Source of the DNA: Desulfosporosinus shakirovi | GTDB taxonomy: Bacteria; Bacillota; Desulfitobacteriia; Desulfitobacteriales; Desulfitobacteriaceae | DNA: 64,000 nucleotides | Direction of reading: 5' to 3' | Assembly (NCBI RefSeq): GCF_020595055.1 | Contig: NZ_JAJDOO010000003.1 | Span: 1-64,000, forward strand | Shown: in pieces, positions 16,686 to 25,250 of the stretch | How positions within the stretch are numbered: position 1 is the first letter of the stretch | How the letters are laid out: every line of letters starts with the position of its first letter | Translations under genes and position numbers: made by a program | Notes under the pieces: generated by a model | Told to the model about the DNA's origin: nothing | What the model saw: only the letters and a program-made list of their open reading frames with translations | Database searches by the model: none

Positions 16686-17600
16686 TTAATTTTCCTTCAA
16701 ATAAGGAACTCCCAATTTAGCTGGCACACTAAAGGATTTTCTGGAAATTGTTAAAACAATGGTCATAATATAGGGCAAAGCAATAAATAATTCATTGGGA
16801 AATAAGGCACTGTTCCCTATGGACTGCATATAAATAGCAATGGCTTCAGCAAATCCGAAAGCTAGGGTACCAATAACTGCTCCTTTGGGATTCCAATTGC
16901 CTAAGAAGCAAATGGCAAAAGCAATCCAGCCACGGCCGCCAATAATATTCGTCGTAAACATGCCCAGAAAACCAATGGAATAAAAAGCACCGGCTACTCC
17001 GCCCATAACCCCTGCTAAAAGCACCGCAAGAAAGCGAACTTTAAGAACATTGATGCCTGCCACATCCACCGCCTCAGGATTTTCCCCGGCAGACCGGATG
17101 GTTAAACCAATAGAAGTTCTGTAGAGCATGAAATAGGAGAACGGCGCCAACAAATAGATAATGTAGGTCAATATATTTTGATTAAACAGTATTTCCCCAA
17201 GTAGCGGAATTTTTGAAAGCAGGGGAATTGGAATCGTTGCTAATGGATTAACGGTTAGCGGAGTTATAGGAACCCCAAAAATGACCCGGTGCAAAAACGA
17301 ACAAAGGCCTACTACCAAAAGATTGATGGCCACCCCTGTAACCACTTGATGCTGATTTAAATAGATGCAAATCCAGCCGTATAAACCGGCCACCAATAAA
17401 CCGGCCAGCATGGCCGCTAAAAATCCCACGGTCAAACTGCCGCTTAAATACCCTCCCACAAAACCGGCCCAGGCTCCCATTAAAAAAATCCCTTCAATAG
17501 CCGTTACCATCATCCCTGTTCGTTCGGCAATGACCTCCGCCAAAGCTCCAAAAAGCAATGGCGTCCCCATCATGATTGTTACACTTAACAAATAGATCAT
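16686..17600 (-). CDS. nupQ: Nucleoside ABC transporter permease (NupQ/YufQ type)
   Basis: It has 304 residues with about eight membrane helices of the branched-chain-type permease family (BPD_transp_2). The cytosolic coupling loop reads LTIRSAGENPEAVDVAGINV, followed by the GGVAGAFYSIG segment. It is paired with NupP as the heterodimeric pore of a BMP-family nucleoside importer. It overlaps the nupP stop by four bases (ATGA). Last gene of the operon. Confidence 0.9.
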   Translation of the reverse strand: MIYLLSVTIMMGTPLLFGALAEVIAERTGMMVTAIEGIFLMGAWAGFVGGYLSGSLTVGFLAAMLAGLLVAGLYGWICIYLNQHQVVTGVAINLLVVGLCSFLHRVIFGVPITPLTVNPLATIPIPLLSKIPLLGEILFNQNILTYIIYLLAPFSYFMLYRTSIGLTIRSAGENPEAVDVAGINVLKVRFLAVLLAGVMGGVAGAFYSIGFLGMFTTNIIGGRGWIAFAICFLGNWNPKGAVIGTLAFGFAEAIAIYMQSIGNSALFPNELFIALPYIMTIVLTISRKSFSVPAKLGVPYLKEN

Positions 17601-18661
17601 TTTGCCACCGCCTTTCGTAACTTGCGTTTTTCCCGGTTATTTTCCAACCAGGTCCGAACAAAATACGAGAGAATGACAAATACCATCACAAAGCCTTGCA
17701 TCAATTCAATGATACTTGAGGGGATTCCTGACATCTGCCCCATAATAGTACCGCCAACCTTCAGGGCACCAAATAAAACAGCGGCAAAAATTATGCCTAT
17801 GGGGTTGCCATTGGCTAAAATGGCAATGCCAATCCCAGCTGCTCCAAGGTCCGGATTAAAGCCCTGAACCAGCATATGCTGTACCCCGTTGACTTCCGTA
17901 AATCCGGCCATTCCGGCTAAGGCTCCACTGATAAAAAACGCCAGGATATAAAGTTTCTTGGCATTGATACCGGACATTTCCGCGGCTCCAGCATTATACC
18001 CTACGGCACGGATGCGATAACCCAGGGTCGTCTTGTAAAGCAGAACCCAAACCCCTACACAGGCCAGCACTGCCAAAACAAAACCAATGTGCAGCCTGGT
18101 ACCGGGGATGATGCGAGGCAACCAGACAGAGGCTGCAAGCGCGTCCGTTTGAGGGTATTCAGCTTTCGTTTCCATGAGAAAGGTTCGCAGCGAATAATTC
18201 ATAATGGCCAAAGCCACATAGGTGGACATCATACTAACCAAAAATTCATTGGAATTGTACTTGGCCTTGACAAAGCCGATAAATGCCCCCCAAAGGCCTC
18301 CGCCAACAATGGTTAGGAGCAAGGTAATAATTAGTACCAGCCAACCGGGCAGGATGTTCTGAAGCAACAAGGATCCGGCGGCTGCAATTACCGCACCGAT
18401 GTAAAACTGCCCTTGGGCACCAATATTGTATAAATTGGCTTTGTAGGTAAAAGCAAAAGCTAAAGCAGTGAACATTAAGGGGGTTGCTTTCACGAAGATG
18501 TCAGCAAAGGTATAGCCATCACGCACCACCGAGGTGATTAATACACTATAGGCGTTAACAGGATTTTTACCTAGAAAAAGCAGCATTAACCCACTGGCAA
18601 CGAGTCCTAAGACAATGGCCAGAATATTGGTGATCAGAAGATCTCTTAGCTTAGCCTGCAT
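17597..18661 (-). CDS. nupP: Nucleoside ABC transporter permease (NupP/YufP type)
   Basis: It has 354 residues and about nine membrane helices. The family coupling loop LGYRIRAVGYNAGAAEMSGI is at about residue 215-234, followed by GALAGMAGFTEVNGVQHML. It is the partner of NupQ. It overlaps the ATPase stop by 11 bases. The substrate class (nucleosides/deoxynucleosides) is inferred from the family. Confidence 0.9.
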   Translation of the reverse strand: MQAKLRDLLITNILAIVLGLVASGLMLLFLGKNPVNAYSVLITSVVRDGYTFADIFVKATPLMFTALAFAFTYKANLYNIGAQGQFYIGAVIAAAGSLLLQNILPGWLVLIITLLLTIVGGGLWGAFIGFVKAKYNSNEFLVSMMSTYVALAIMNYSLRTFLMETKAEYPQTDALAASVWLPRIIPGTRLHIGFVLAVLACVGVWVLLYKTTLGYRIRAVGYNAGAAEMSGINAKKLYILAFFISGALAGMAGFTEVNGVQHMLVQGFNPDLGAAGIGIAILANGNPIGIIFAAVLFGALKVGGTIMGQMSGIPSSIIELMQGFVMVFVILSYFVRTWLENNREKRKLRKAVAK

Positions 18662-20183
18662 GGTTGCTCACCTCTCCTTTGCGAAATCCGGCCATTAACA
18701 GACCAATCTTTTCGGTGGTAAGCTCGGCACTCTTAAATACCCCTTGTATTTCCCCCTTATACAAGATCGCAATCCTGTCAGAAAGGGCAAAAATCTCCGC
18801 AAGCTCAGTAGAAACCAGTAAAACACTTTTTCCTTTGGCACGTTCCTTAAGAATAACTTGGTGAATGTGGTTAACCGCGCCCAAATCTAACCCTCTGGTC
18901 GGTTGATCGAAGACGATGACCTTCTCTCCATTACCCACTTCCCTGGCCAAAACCACTTTTTGTTGGTTGCCCCCTGATAAACCCCGGGCAATGGTCTCCG
19001 GAGAAGGGGCCTTAATGGAATAGTCCCGGATCTCCTGTAAGGCGTATTGATTAAGTTTCTCCTTGTCAATAAACCCGCGCTTTTGCCATTTTTTATCGTA
19101 ACTACTCTTCAGCAGCATATTTTCGGCAATGGACATATCCATAATCATGCCATCACTGCTTCTGTCCGCAGGAACATAGCCAATTCCCAAGTCAATCCTG
19201 GCTCTGATTTTCCGTTCAGTAATATCCTCCCCATCCAGCAAGACTCTCCCCTTTGTCGGCAAAATAGCACCACACACTATTTCGCAGAGTTCCTGCTGTC
19301 CATTGCCACTAACCCCGGCAATCCCCAGGATTTCTCCTTTGTGCAAGGTCAAAGAAATATCCTTCAAGGCCGGAACCCCGGTTTTCTCCTGCACAGTAAC
19401 ATGTTGGATTTCCAAGCGCACTTCCTGATCAAGAGATTCCTGCCGATCATCTTTAGTTACCCAATTCAAATCTCGGCCGATCATCAATTTGGATAATTCC
19501 AGTTCGTTGGTCTCAGCCCGTTTTATGTCTCCATAGACCCTTCCCGCCCTCATGACAATAATCCGATCTGCAACACTCATGACCTCTTTTAACTTGTGGG
19601 TGATAAAAATAACCGAATTACCTTGGGCAGTAAAATCTCTGACAAAGCCCATGAGGTTTTCAGCCTCTTGAGGGGTGAGAACTGCCGTTGGTTCATCCAT
19701 AATTAACAGATTGGTTTTTTGATACAGGGCCTTTAAAATTTCGACTTTTTGTTGAACACCTACTGCCAGGTCACGGATATAGTCATTAGGATTAAGCTCA
19801 AAGCCATAAAGCTCAGCCAGCCTTTTGATTTCTTCCCGGAACAATTTATAATCAATGACTCCCTTAACATTGCCTAAGATAATATTTTCTGTCACTGTGT
19901 GAGCAGGCACCAGAGAAAAATGCTGTTGGATCATGGAAATTCCCAGTTCCATGGCTTCCTTGGGCGAATCTATTTTTATCTCCTTGCCATCTTTCAATAA
20001 TTCCCCTTCGTCAGCCTTGTATAGTCCGTAGAGGATCTTCATAATCGTACTTTTACCTGCTCCGTTTTCTCCCAACAAAGCTAAAACTTCCCCTCTTTGA
20101 ATGGAAAAAGAAACATCTTTATTAGCAATAACCTTGGCAAAGTATTTACTGATCCCCCTAAGTTCAAAAAAAGCTGTCCCCAC
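18651..20183 (-). CDS. nupO: Nucleoside ABC transporter ATP-binding protein (NupO/YufO type)
   Basis: It has 510 residues with two ABC domains in tandem. Domain 1 has Walker A LLGENGAGKST and Walker B LLIMDEPTAVLTP, with an altered signature (VGVQQK). Domain 2 has a degenerate Walker A (GVSGNGQQE), signature LSGGNQQK and Walker B VIVFDQPTRGLD. This asymmetric pattern is normal for sugar/nucleoside ATPases. The start is GTG 20183 behind AGGTGGTG. It is separated from bmpA by a GC-rich element of about 0.75 kb, unusual for this otherwise tight operon. Confidence 0.92.
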   Translation of the reverse strand: MGTAFFELRGISKYFAKVIANKDVSFSIQRGEVLALLGENGAGKSTIMKILYGLYKADEGELLKDGKEIKIDSPKEAMELGISMIQQHFSLVPAHTVTENIILGNVKGVIDYKLFREEIKRLAELYGFELNPNDYIRDLAVGVQQKVEILKALYQKTNLLIMDEPTAVLTPQEAENLMGFVRDFTAQGNSVIFITHKLKEVMSVADRIIVMRAGRVYGDIKRAETNELELSKLMIGRDLNWVTKDDRQESLDQEVRLEIQHVTVQEKTGVPALKDISLTLHKGEILGIAGVSGNGQQELCEIVCGAILPTKGRVLLDGEDITERKIRARIDLGIGYVPADRSSDGMIMDMSIAENMLLKSSYDKKWQKRGFIDKEKLNQYALQEIRDYSIKAPSPETIARGLSGGNQQKVVLAREVGNGEKVIVFDQPTRGLDLGAVNHIHQVILKERAKGKSVLLVSTELAEIFALSDRIAILYKGEIQGVFKSAELTTEKIGLLMAGFRKGEVSNHAG

Positions 20184-20289
20184 AATTTCACCACCTATTC
20201 AAAAAAATAGAGGCACCTCTCGGAACCGCTATTTTCTTGATTTATTTATTGATTTATCCTTAAGTACCTTTATAAAATTCAAACGAACT

Positions 20290-21045
20290 TCTACCCTAAA
20301 AAAAGCCTCCTGGGTTAGACAGGGAGTCGGTTCTTCTGTCTGACTCTGGGGCGGAGCGCTTTTCCGCTATGTTAACCCGGGCGAAGACGGTGTCTTCGGT
20401 CTGCACGCGTCTGCGAGTTCCGCCGCTGGCTCGCTGGACGGTTCGCGAGCGCGTCCGAACCTCCGGGTATTTCTGCATGTGAACCTGCGGCGCGCTACGG
20501 GGACGCGAACCGTCTGCGCTCACCTTAGCGCGGCTCCACTGACGCATCCGCTTAGCAGACAAGCGCTCCTTCAGCCAGTTTGTTGGGAATGTAAGCAGAA
20601 CTTTGGGAGGGCTGGTAAGGCTTCGTGGAATCTTTTTCATCTTCTGATGGTGCTGCGGCAACGGCATGGGGGTCTACTCTGAAAAACCCCAGTCAGACCC
20701 CAAAGGGCAGCTTCTTCCACAGGAGTGAACGAATTGCATGGAGAGGCGATAAGGCCCACAAAGCCTGCGCGGGGAAGCGCAGCCACGGTTCACTTCAGGT
20801 ACTACCCAGAGGTTTGGCACGAAAATGTCCGGTGGACATTTTCGCTGAAGCGGCTATCTCCAAAGAATACTTACCCGCTGAAGATCGCTCCCATGCGGGC
20901 GCGTGGGCTAGCCTCGGAGTGCCTGAGTGACACGAAGACACTGTCTTCGCACGAATTAGCTTTCTCGCAGGATGTGGGAGAGGCTGCCCGACCCGAACGA
21001 CCCCATTTTCATCCTCTAATGGTGCCGTCTTGGTGGCATGACGGT
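20290..21045. other. GC-rich structured element, no convincing gene
   Basis: Three successive 60-base blocks from 20341 contain 36, 43 and 39 G+C, far above neighbouring genes. Long open frames exist but resemble no protein. It carries perfect hairpins at 20382-20398 and 20933-20949 (CGAAGACNNNGTCTTCG type), 20821-20843 (GAAAATGTCC/GGACATTTTC), and an 11-bp inverted pair at 20437-20447/20504-20514. A diverged direct repeat of about 45 bases begins near 20630 and 21003. It starts immediately after the bmpA stop and ends with AGGAGGCTTTTTTT on the minus strand. A structured RNA or non-autonomous repeat is possible. Confidence 0.6.
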
Positions 21046-22074
21046 CTATTTATTGACAAACATCCCGTTAAAATCAACTTCACCATTTTTAGCTTTCTCC
21101 ATGCCTGCAGCTACTTTGTCTTGAACATCTTTACTAATGTTGGCTGTATAGACCGGCTTAAAGATATTCTCCGCAATTCCTGCTTCATGGACTTTGTTAC
21201 CATCTAAACTGCCATCCAGGTATTTTTGAATAGCCCAGACGTAAAAGGTTTCAAAATCAAACACTACAGAACCGACAACCGTATTAGGATCAATCGTTGT
21301 CTGATCTCCGGAGAAACCGATGAACTTAACCCCTTTTTCCTTGGTGGCCTGGATAGAGCCTAAGCCAACCTGATTGGCATAAACAAACATCACATCGGCG
21401 CCATTATCAATCATTGTAGCGGCCATTTGTTTACCTAAAGCTACATCATCCCAGCTATTGGCATAGGCACGAACTGCTTTGGCACCTGAAATTCCGCGCA
21501 CTTTGGCGAGATCCACAGCAACCTTTTCATAGACATCCAGCAAATTCTCCATAGCCTTATTAGGGAAACCGCCGATGGTAGCAAATTGACCGTTTTTGCT
21601 GACTTCTCCCGCCATTAAAGCAGCTATATAACTTGCCTCATATTCTTTGGGGAAAATTGGGGCGACATTTGAACCCTTGCTAACCATGCCATTGACGACG
21701 CAAAACGTTGTTTCAGGATAACTCTCCGCAACCTTATTGGCCGCTTCATCAAATTGAGTACCCGCTGCCATAATCAGGTTATAACCACGCTCAGCATAAT
21801 TTCTAAAGGTAGACTCATAATCAGCCGCCTGTACGTTTTCCACGTATTCCATTTTTGTACCAAGAGTTGCATTGGACTTAACCAGCCCGGCGTAGTTTGT
21901 GGCATTCCAGCTTTGATCATTAATAGGACCGGGTAATACCAGAACCATTTTATAATCGCCTGCACCTTTTTTGCCTGAATCTACAGTCGTGGTGGTGCTG
22001 CCACATGCTGTCAGCAAGAACAGCATTAATACAGCCAAGACCGCCGCTGTCAATTTGGATCTTTTCTTCAACAT
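21046..22074 (-). CDS. bmpA: BMP-family nucleoside-binding lipoprotein
   Basis: It has 342 residues with a lipoprotein signal: KK-rich start, hydrophobic core, lipobox LLTAC with the acylated Cys near residue 24. The periplasmic-binding-like fold of the BMP/PnrA family is shown by YKMVLVLPGPINDQSWNATN, QAADYESTFRNYAERGYNLI and FVYANQVGLGSIQATKEKG. It captures purine nucleosides for NupOPQ. The start is ATG 22074 after GGGGGTAAGAG; an upstream in-frame extension to 22113 would add a non-signal leader. It lies downstream of a YesM/YesN-type two-component pair. Confidence 0.92.
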   Translation of the reverse strand: MLKKRSKLTAAVLAVLMLFLLTACGSTTTTVDSGKKGAGDYKMVLVLPGPINDQSWNATNYAGLVKSNATLGTKMEYVENVQAADYESTFRNYAERGYNLIMAAGTQFDEAANKVAESYPETTFCVVNGMVSKGSNVAPIFPKEYEASYIAALMAGEVSKNGQFATIGGFPNKAMENLLDVYEKVAVDLAKVRGISGAKAVRAYANSWDDVALGKQMAATMIDNGADVMFVYANQVGLGSIQATKEKGVKFIGFSGDQTTIDPNTVVGSVVFDFETFYVWAIQKYLDGSLDGNKVHEAGIAENIFKPVYTANISKDVQDKVAAGMEKAKNGEVDFNGMFVNK

Positions 22075-22247
22075 TTCTCTTACCCCCCAATAAAATCTAG
22101 TTGTCTTGCCCAAGGATTAGGTCAACCCTTCAAATCTTAGCCCTATTGTAACAAAAATAAGCCGCTCTGATAGTAACGGTCATGTCGAGTTTCTAGCACT
22201 ATCTTGCTACAGTACTCCAGCCCTTGTCACTTTCTTAACATTTTGTA

Positions 22248-23045
22248 CTATTTTGCTTTAGGACTGTTTTTTCTCCGCACATCCTCCGGAGTAATTCCCA
22301 TATACTTCTTGTAAAGTCTGGAGAAATAGCTTGGATTCTGATAGCCTACCCTATAGGCTATATCCGTAATTTTAAAATCTGTATTGATCAATAATTTTCT
22401 CGCTTGGGTCAGTCGATAATTGATTAGGTAAATACTAAAGTTTTCGCCGGTTACCTCCTTAAACAAGCGGCTGAAATACTCAGGAGACCGATACACCTGG
22501 CCGGCAACATCCGCCAGAGAAATGGATTTATCGAAATGTTCATGAATATAAATCAAGGCCTTTTCGATAAATTGGTTGTTGATATCAATATGATCCCCGG
22601 AATACTCTGCCAGGTTTTTTGGGGCCGCACGTTCCAACTGATCCGCGATTCTTGGTCTGGCATATTGGGTATGGCGATCTTCTTCAATTTTAGCCAGTAT
22701 TTCAATTAATTCCGAGCTTCTTAATTCAGACTTTAAGATGTATTCCTTAGCACCGCAGCTAATGGCTTGTTTGGCGTAGGAAAAATCAGCGTAATTTGTC
22801 AAGATTACAAATTCCGTCTGAGGCAGTACTTTCTTAATATTTTTCATTGCCGTAATTCCATCCATTTTCGGCATCCTGATATCCATGATCACCACATCAG
22901 GCTTCTCTTTCACCGCCAGCTCTTGGGCCTGCAAACCATCAGAGGCAATTCCCACAATCTCCAGCTTGGTATTTTTATCTTTCAGACAATAGTTCAGCCA
23001 CTCCCGAATGGGCAGTTCATCATCTGCAATGACAATTCTTAACAT
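22248..23045 (-). CDS. Response regulator, receiver plus AraC-type DNA binding (YesN-like)
   Basis: It has 265 residues. The receiver domain at 1-120 has the phosphoacceptor aspartate in KPDVVIMDIRMPKMDG, and an AraC helix-turn-helix pair lies at about 160-258 (ISLADVAGQVYRSPEYFSRLF and KITDIAYRVGYQNPSYFSRL). It follows the sensor kinase by eight bases and precedes bmpA, so it probably activates the nucleoside transporter. Confidence 0.93.
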   Translation of the reverse strand: MLRIVIADDELPIREWLNYCLKDKNTKLEIVGIASDGLQAQELAVKEKPDVVIMDIRMPKMDGITAMKNIKKVLPQTEFVILTNYADFSYAKQAISCGAKEYILKSELRSSELIEILAKIEEDRHTQYARPRIADQLERAAPKNLAEYSGDHIDINNQFIEKALIYIHEHFDKSISLADVAGQVYRSPEYFSRLFKEVTGENFSIYLINYRLTQARKLLINTDFKITDIAYRVGYQNPSYFSRLYKKYMGITPEDVRRKNSPKAK

Positions 23046-23053
23046 AATTCCTC

Positions 23054-24772
23054 CTAAGCATATCGTAATTTGAGGATTACTTTAGTTCCTTCCGGCTCAT
23101 TCTGTTCAATGGTCAGACCGTAGGCGCCTCCGTAAAGAATTCTAATCCGTTCATGCACATTTAAAATTCCTACTCTGCTCATTTGAACCTCTTTATTGAA
23201 GATCTCGGTAATTTTCTCCTGGCTCATTCCGATTCCGTTGTCGGAAATCGTGATATATAAATCATGATCTGCTAATTCAGCTTCCACCTTAATTACCAGC
23301 AATCTATTGACCTGCAAGCCGTAAAAAATTGCATTTTCGATAATTGGCTGCAGGATAAAGGCGGGGATCTGAACATTTAAGGCGTTTTCATCCAGTAGAA
23401 ATTCTACGAGAAAGGCGTTGGAATATCTCATCTTTTGCAGGGCTACGTAGTCCTCTAAATGCTTAACCTCATCCCTGATCAGTACGAATTCACCCCCTCG
23501 GGACAGCACCCTGCGCAACAGCTTAGAAAAATGATAAAGCATCTCCTCTGCTTCTTTGTTTTTCCCCATTTCCACATAGAAGCGAATGGAGCTTAAGGTG
23601 TTATAGATAAAATGGGGATTGATTTGAGCTCGCAAAAAATCAAGCTCCAGCAAGCGTTTTTGGCGTTCATTGTTGACGTTTTCCTTAAGCAAAAAATTCA
23701 CCCGCTGAATCAGTTCATTAAAGGAAATGGAGATTTCCGAAAACTCCTTATAGGTACTATCCTGAATTTGAATAGAAAGATTACCATCATTGAATTCAGT
23801 CATTTTGTTTCTGAGTAAATTTAAGGGTTCCGCAATCTTTCTTGCGACAACGCCTAGTACCACACCCGTCAGTAAAGTGCATAAAATCCCAAAAGCAATT
23901 AAAAACAGCTCAATTTTTTCGAGAGGCAGCATGGCACTTGCTAAAGAAACAGACTCCACAATATACCAACCGTAATCGCTGATCGGCTGAAAAATAAAGA
24001 GCTTATCATCTTGCAAATAATAGTTATTCTGTTTGTTTTTGCTATTGGCTTCCCCAAAGCTATTCAGTTTTTCATTGATTCTGTCTTTATCCTGGTGCGA
24101 AATGATCAGTCCATCCTCATCAACAATAAAGAAATCTTTTTCTTCATTGGTCAAACGAATATAATTATCACCCAGTAGTTTCTCATTGACATTTAACAAG
24201 AGCACCCCATAGTCTTGTTTGGAAATATAGTCTTCAACTTTTCTGGCTACCTGGAAATAATAATTATATCCCCCTGTGACAGTAACGTAAGACTTGATGG
24301 GAAAAATTCCCCAATCCTTGCCAGTTTCCAGAGCTTTGTCAAAGGCTGCTAAGTCAACCTCCTGATTGGATGACATGGAATAGGAGGTGGAATAGGTATT
24401 GCCACGCTTATCGATTAAATGGGCGTCGATGAGCATGGCAGTACTTCGGTAAGACCAGATGTAACCCGACATAATTCCTTCAATTTTCAGAAGTTGTTCC
24501 TTGTTAGCACTCTCTCCACCTGAGCTTTTTTTCAGGGATTCAATAATATTTGTATCATAGGCAATGCGGCTGGCCAGAACTTCAACATCCTTCAATTCCT
24601 GATTGATCCTGATGGCAATCTGCTGAAGCATATTAGTGTTCAGCTGAATCACCTCTTTGAGAATCACTGATTCCGCATATTTATAGGTCGAAAAAGCCAA
24701 AAACCCAATGAGGCCTTGGAGAATGATAAACAGCATAATGAATAACTGCAGAATTAAACTTCTTTTTTTCAT
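23054..24772 (-). CDS. Sensor histidine kinase (YesM-like)
   Basis: It has 572 residues: TM1 at about 8-28, an extracellular Cache-type sensor to about 280, TM2 at about 285-310, HAMP, then the His_kinase domain with the phospho-histidine in RAQINPHFIYNTLSSIRFY, and an HATPase domain (FILQPIIENAIFYG, ITISDNGIGMS). This is the LytS/YesM class, commonly sensing sugars or nucleosides. The start is ATG 24772, eight bases after AAGGAA; the in-frame TTG at 24778 is too close. It forms a pair with the downstream response regulator. Confidence 0.93.
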   Translation of the reverse strand: MKKRSLILQLFIMLFIILQGLIGFLAFSTYKYAESVILKEVIQLNTNMLQQIAIRINQELKDVEVLASRIAYDTNIIESLKKSSGGESANKEQLLKIEGIMSGYIWSYRSTAMLIDAHLIDKRGNTYSTSYSMSSNQEVDLAAFDKALETGKDWGIFPIKSYVTVTGGYNYYFQVARKVEDYISKQDYGVLLLNVNEKLLGDNYIRLTNEEKDFFIVDEDGLIISHQDKDRINEKLNSFGEANSKNKQNNYYLQDDKLFIFQPISDYGWYIVESVSLASAMLPLEKIELFLIAFGILCTLLTGVVLGVVARKIAEPLNLLRNKMTEFNDGNLSIQIQDSTYKEFSEISISFNELIQRVNFLLKENVNNERQKRLLELDFLRAQINPHFIYNTLSSIRFYVEMGKNKEAEEMLYHFSKLLRRVLSRGGEFVLIRDEVKHLEDYVALQKMRYSNAFLVEFLLDENALNVQIPAFILQPIIENAIFYGLQVNRLLVIKVEAELADHDLYITISDNGIGMSQEKITEIFNKEVQMSRVGILNVHERIRILYGGAYGLTIEQNEPEGTKVILKLRYA

Positions 24773-24874
24773 GTACAATTTTCCTTCACCATGGAATTCT
24801 TTGCGCCGTACTACTTAAGAAACAAATTCGACAGGGCTTAGAATTACCCTGCACCCCTTGGGGAAAAGCAGAAA

Positions 24875-25182
24875 TTATTTACGACTCTTCGTCAGTTTAG
24901 TGTTTTTGCCCTTTTCACCCTCCAGAAACTTTTGGAGATCGGATTTTCCTAAATGCTCAAAATTGGCGCAGAAAAATACGGCACTGTTACTATAGGTTGC
25001 CGCAGTGCCTTCAGATCGTGCTGTTATACTACTGATTATTTTTCTTCAGGTTTATCTGGGTATGAGCCAGGGCGTCGTCCATAACCCATTCCGGGCCGAG
25101 GACCAAAATGAATCCAACTTAAAAAATCGATAATAGAGTTCCTTAAAAATATGACGTCCCCAAAGTATTTTGGCGACGTCAT
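24875..25182 (-). other. Coding-like stretch in two frames, unrecognised
   Basis: Minus-strand 25182-25036 reads an ATG frame ending SWIHFGPRPGMGYGRRPG..EEK, and 25035-24875 in another frame reads ATYSNSAVFFCANFEHLGK..SRK. Both look protein-like. The first has no ribosome site and begins inside a terminator hairpin, so this is probably a frameshifted relic rather than an active gene. No family is recognised. Confidence 0.3.
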
Positions 25183-25190
25183 ATTTTTAA
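25143..25190 (-). terminator. Terminator of the CoA-disulfide reductase gene
   Basis: TTAAAAATATGACGTC and GACGTCATATTTTTAA are perfect 16-base arms with a further CCAAA/TTTGG inner stem. It lies 60 bases beyond the gene's stop on the minus strand and can act in both directions. Confidence 0.8.
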
Positions 25191-25250
25191 GGGAGGGAGA
25201 GTTAAGTTATCTGCCGTAACCGGTTTTTGGACTGCTGCCGATGTGATACC

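Noticed and set aside
20290-21045. Group II intron, OLE RNA or IscB-type guide RNA in the GC-rich element
   Set aside because: No domain V-like motif, reverse transcriptase, HNH/RuvC fragment or known RNA core was recognised.
25036-25182. 48-codon gene starting in the 25143-25190 hairpin
   Set aside because: The start is inside a strong terminator stem and lacks a ribosome site; kept only as a coding-like stretch.
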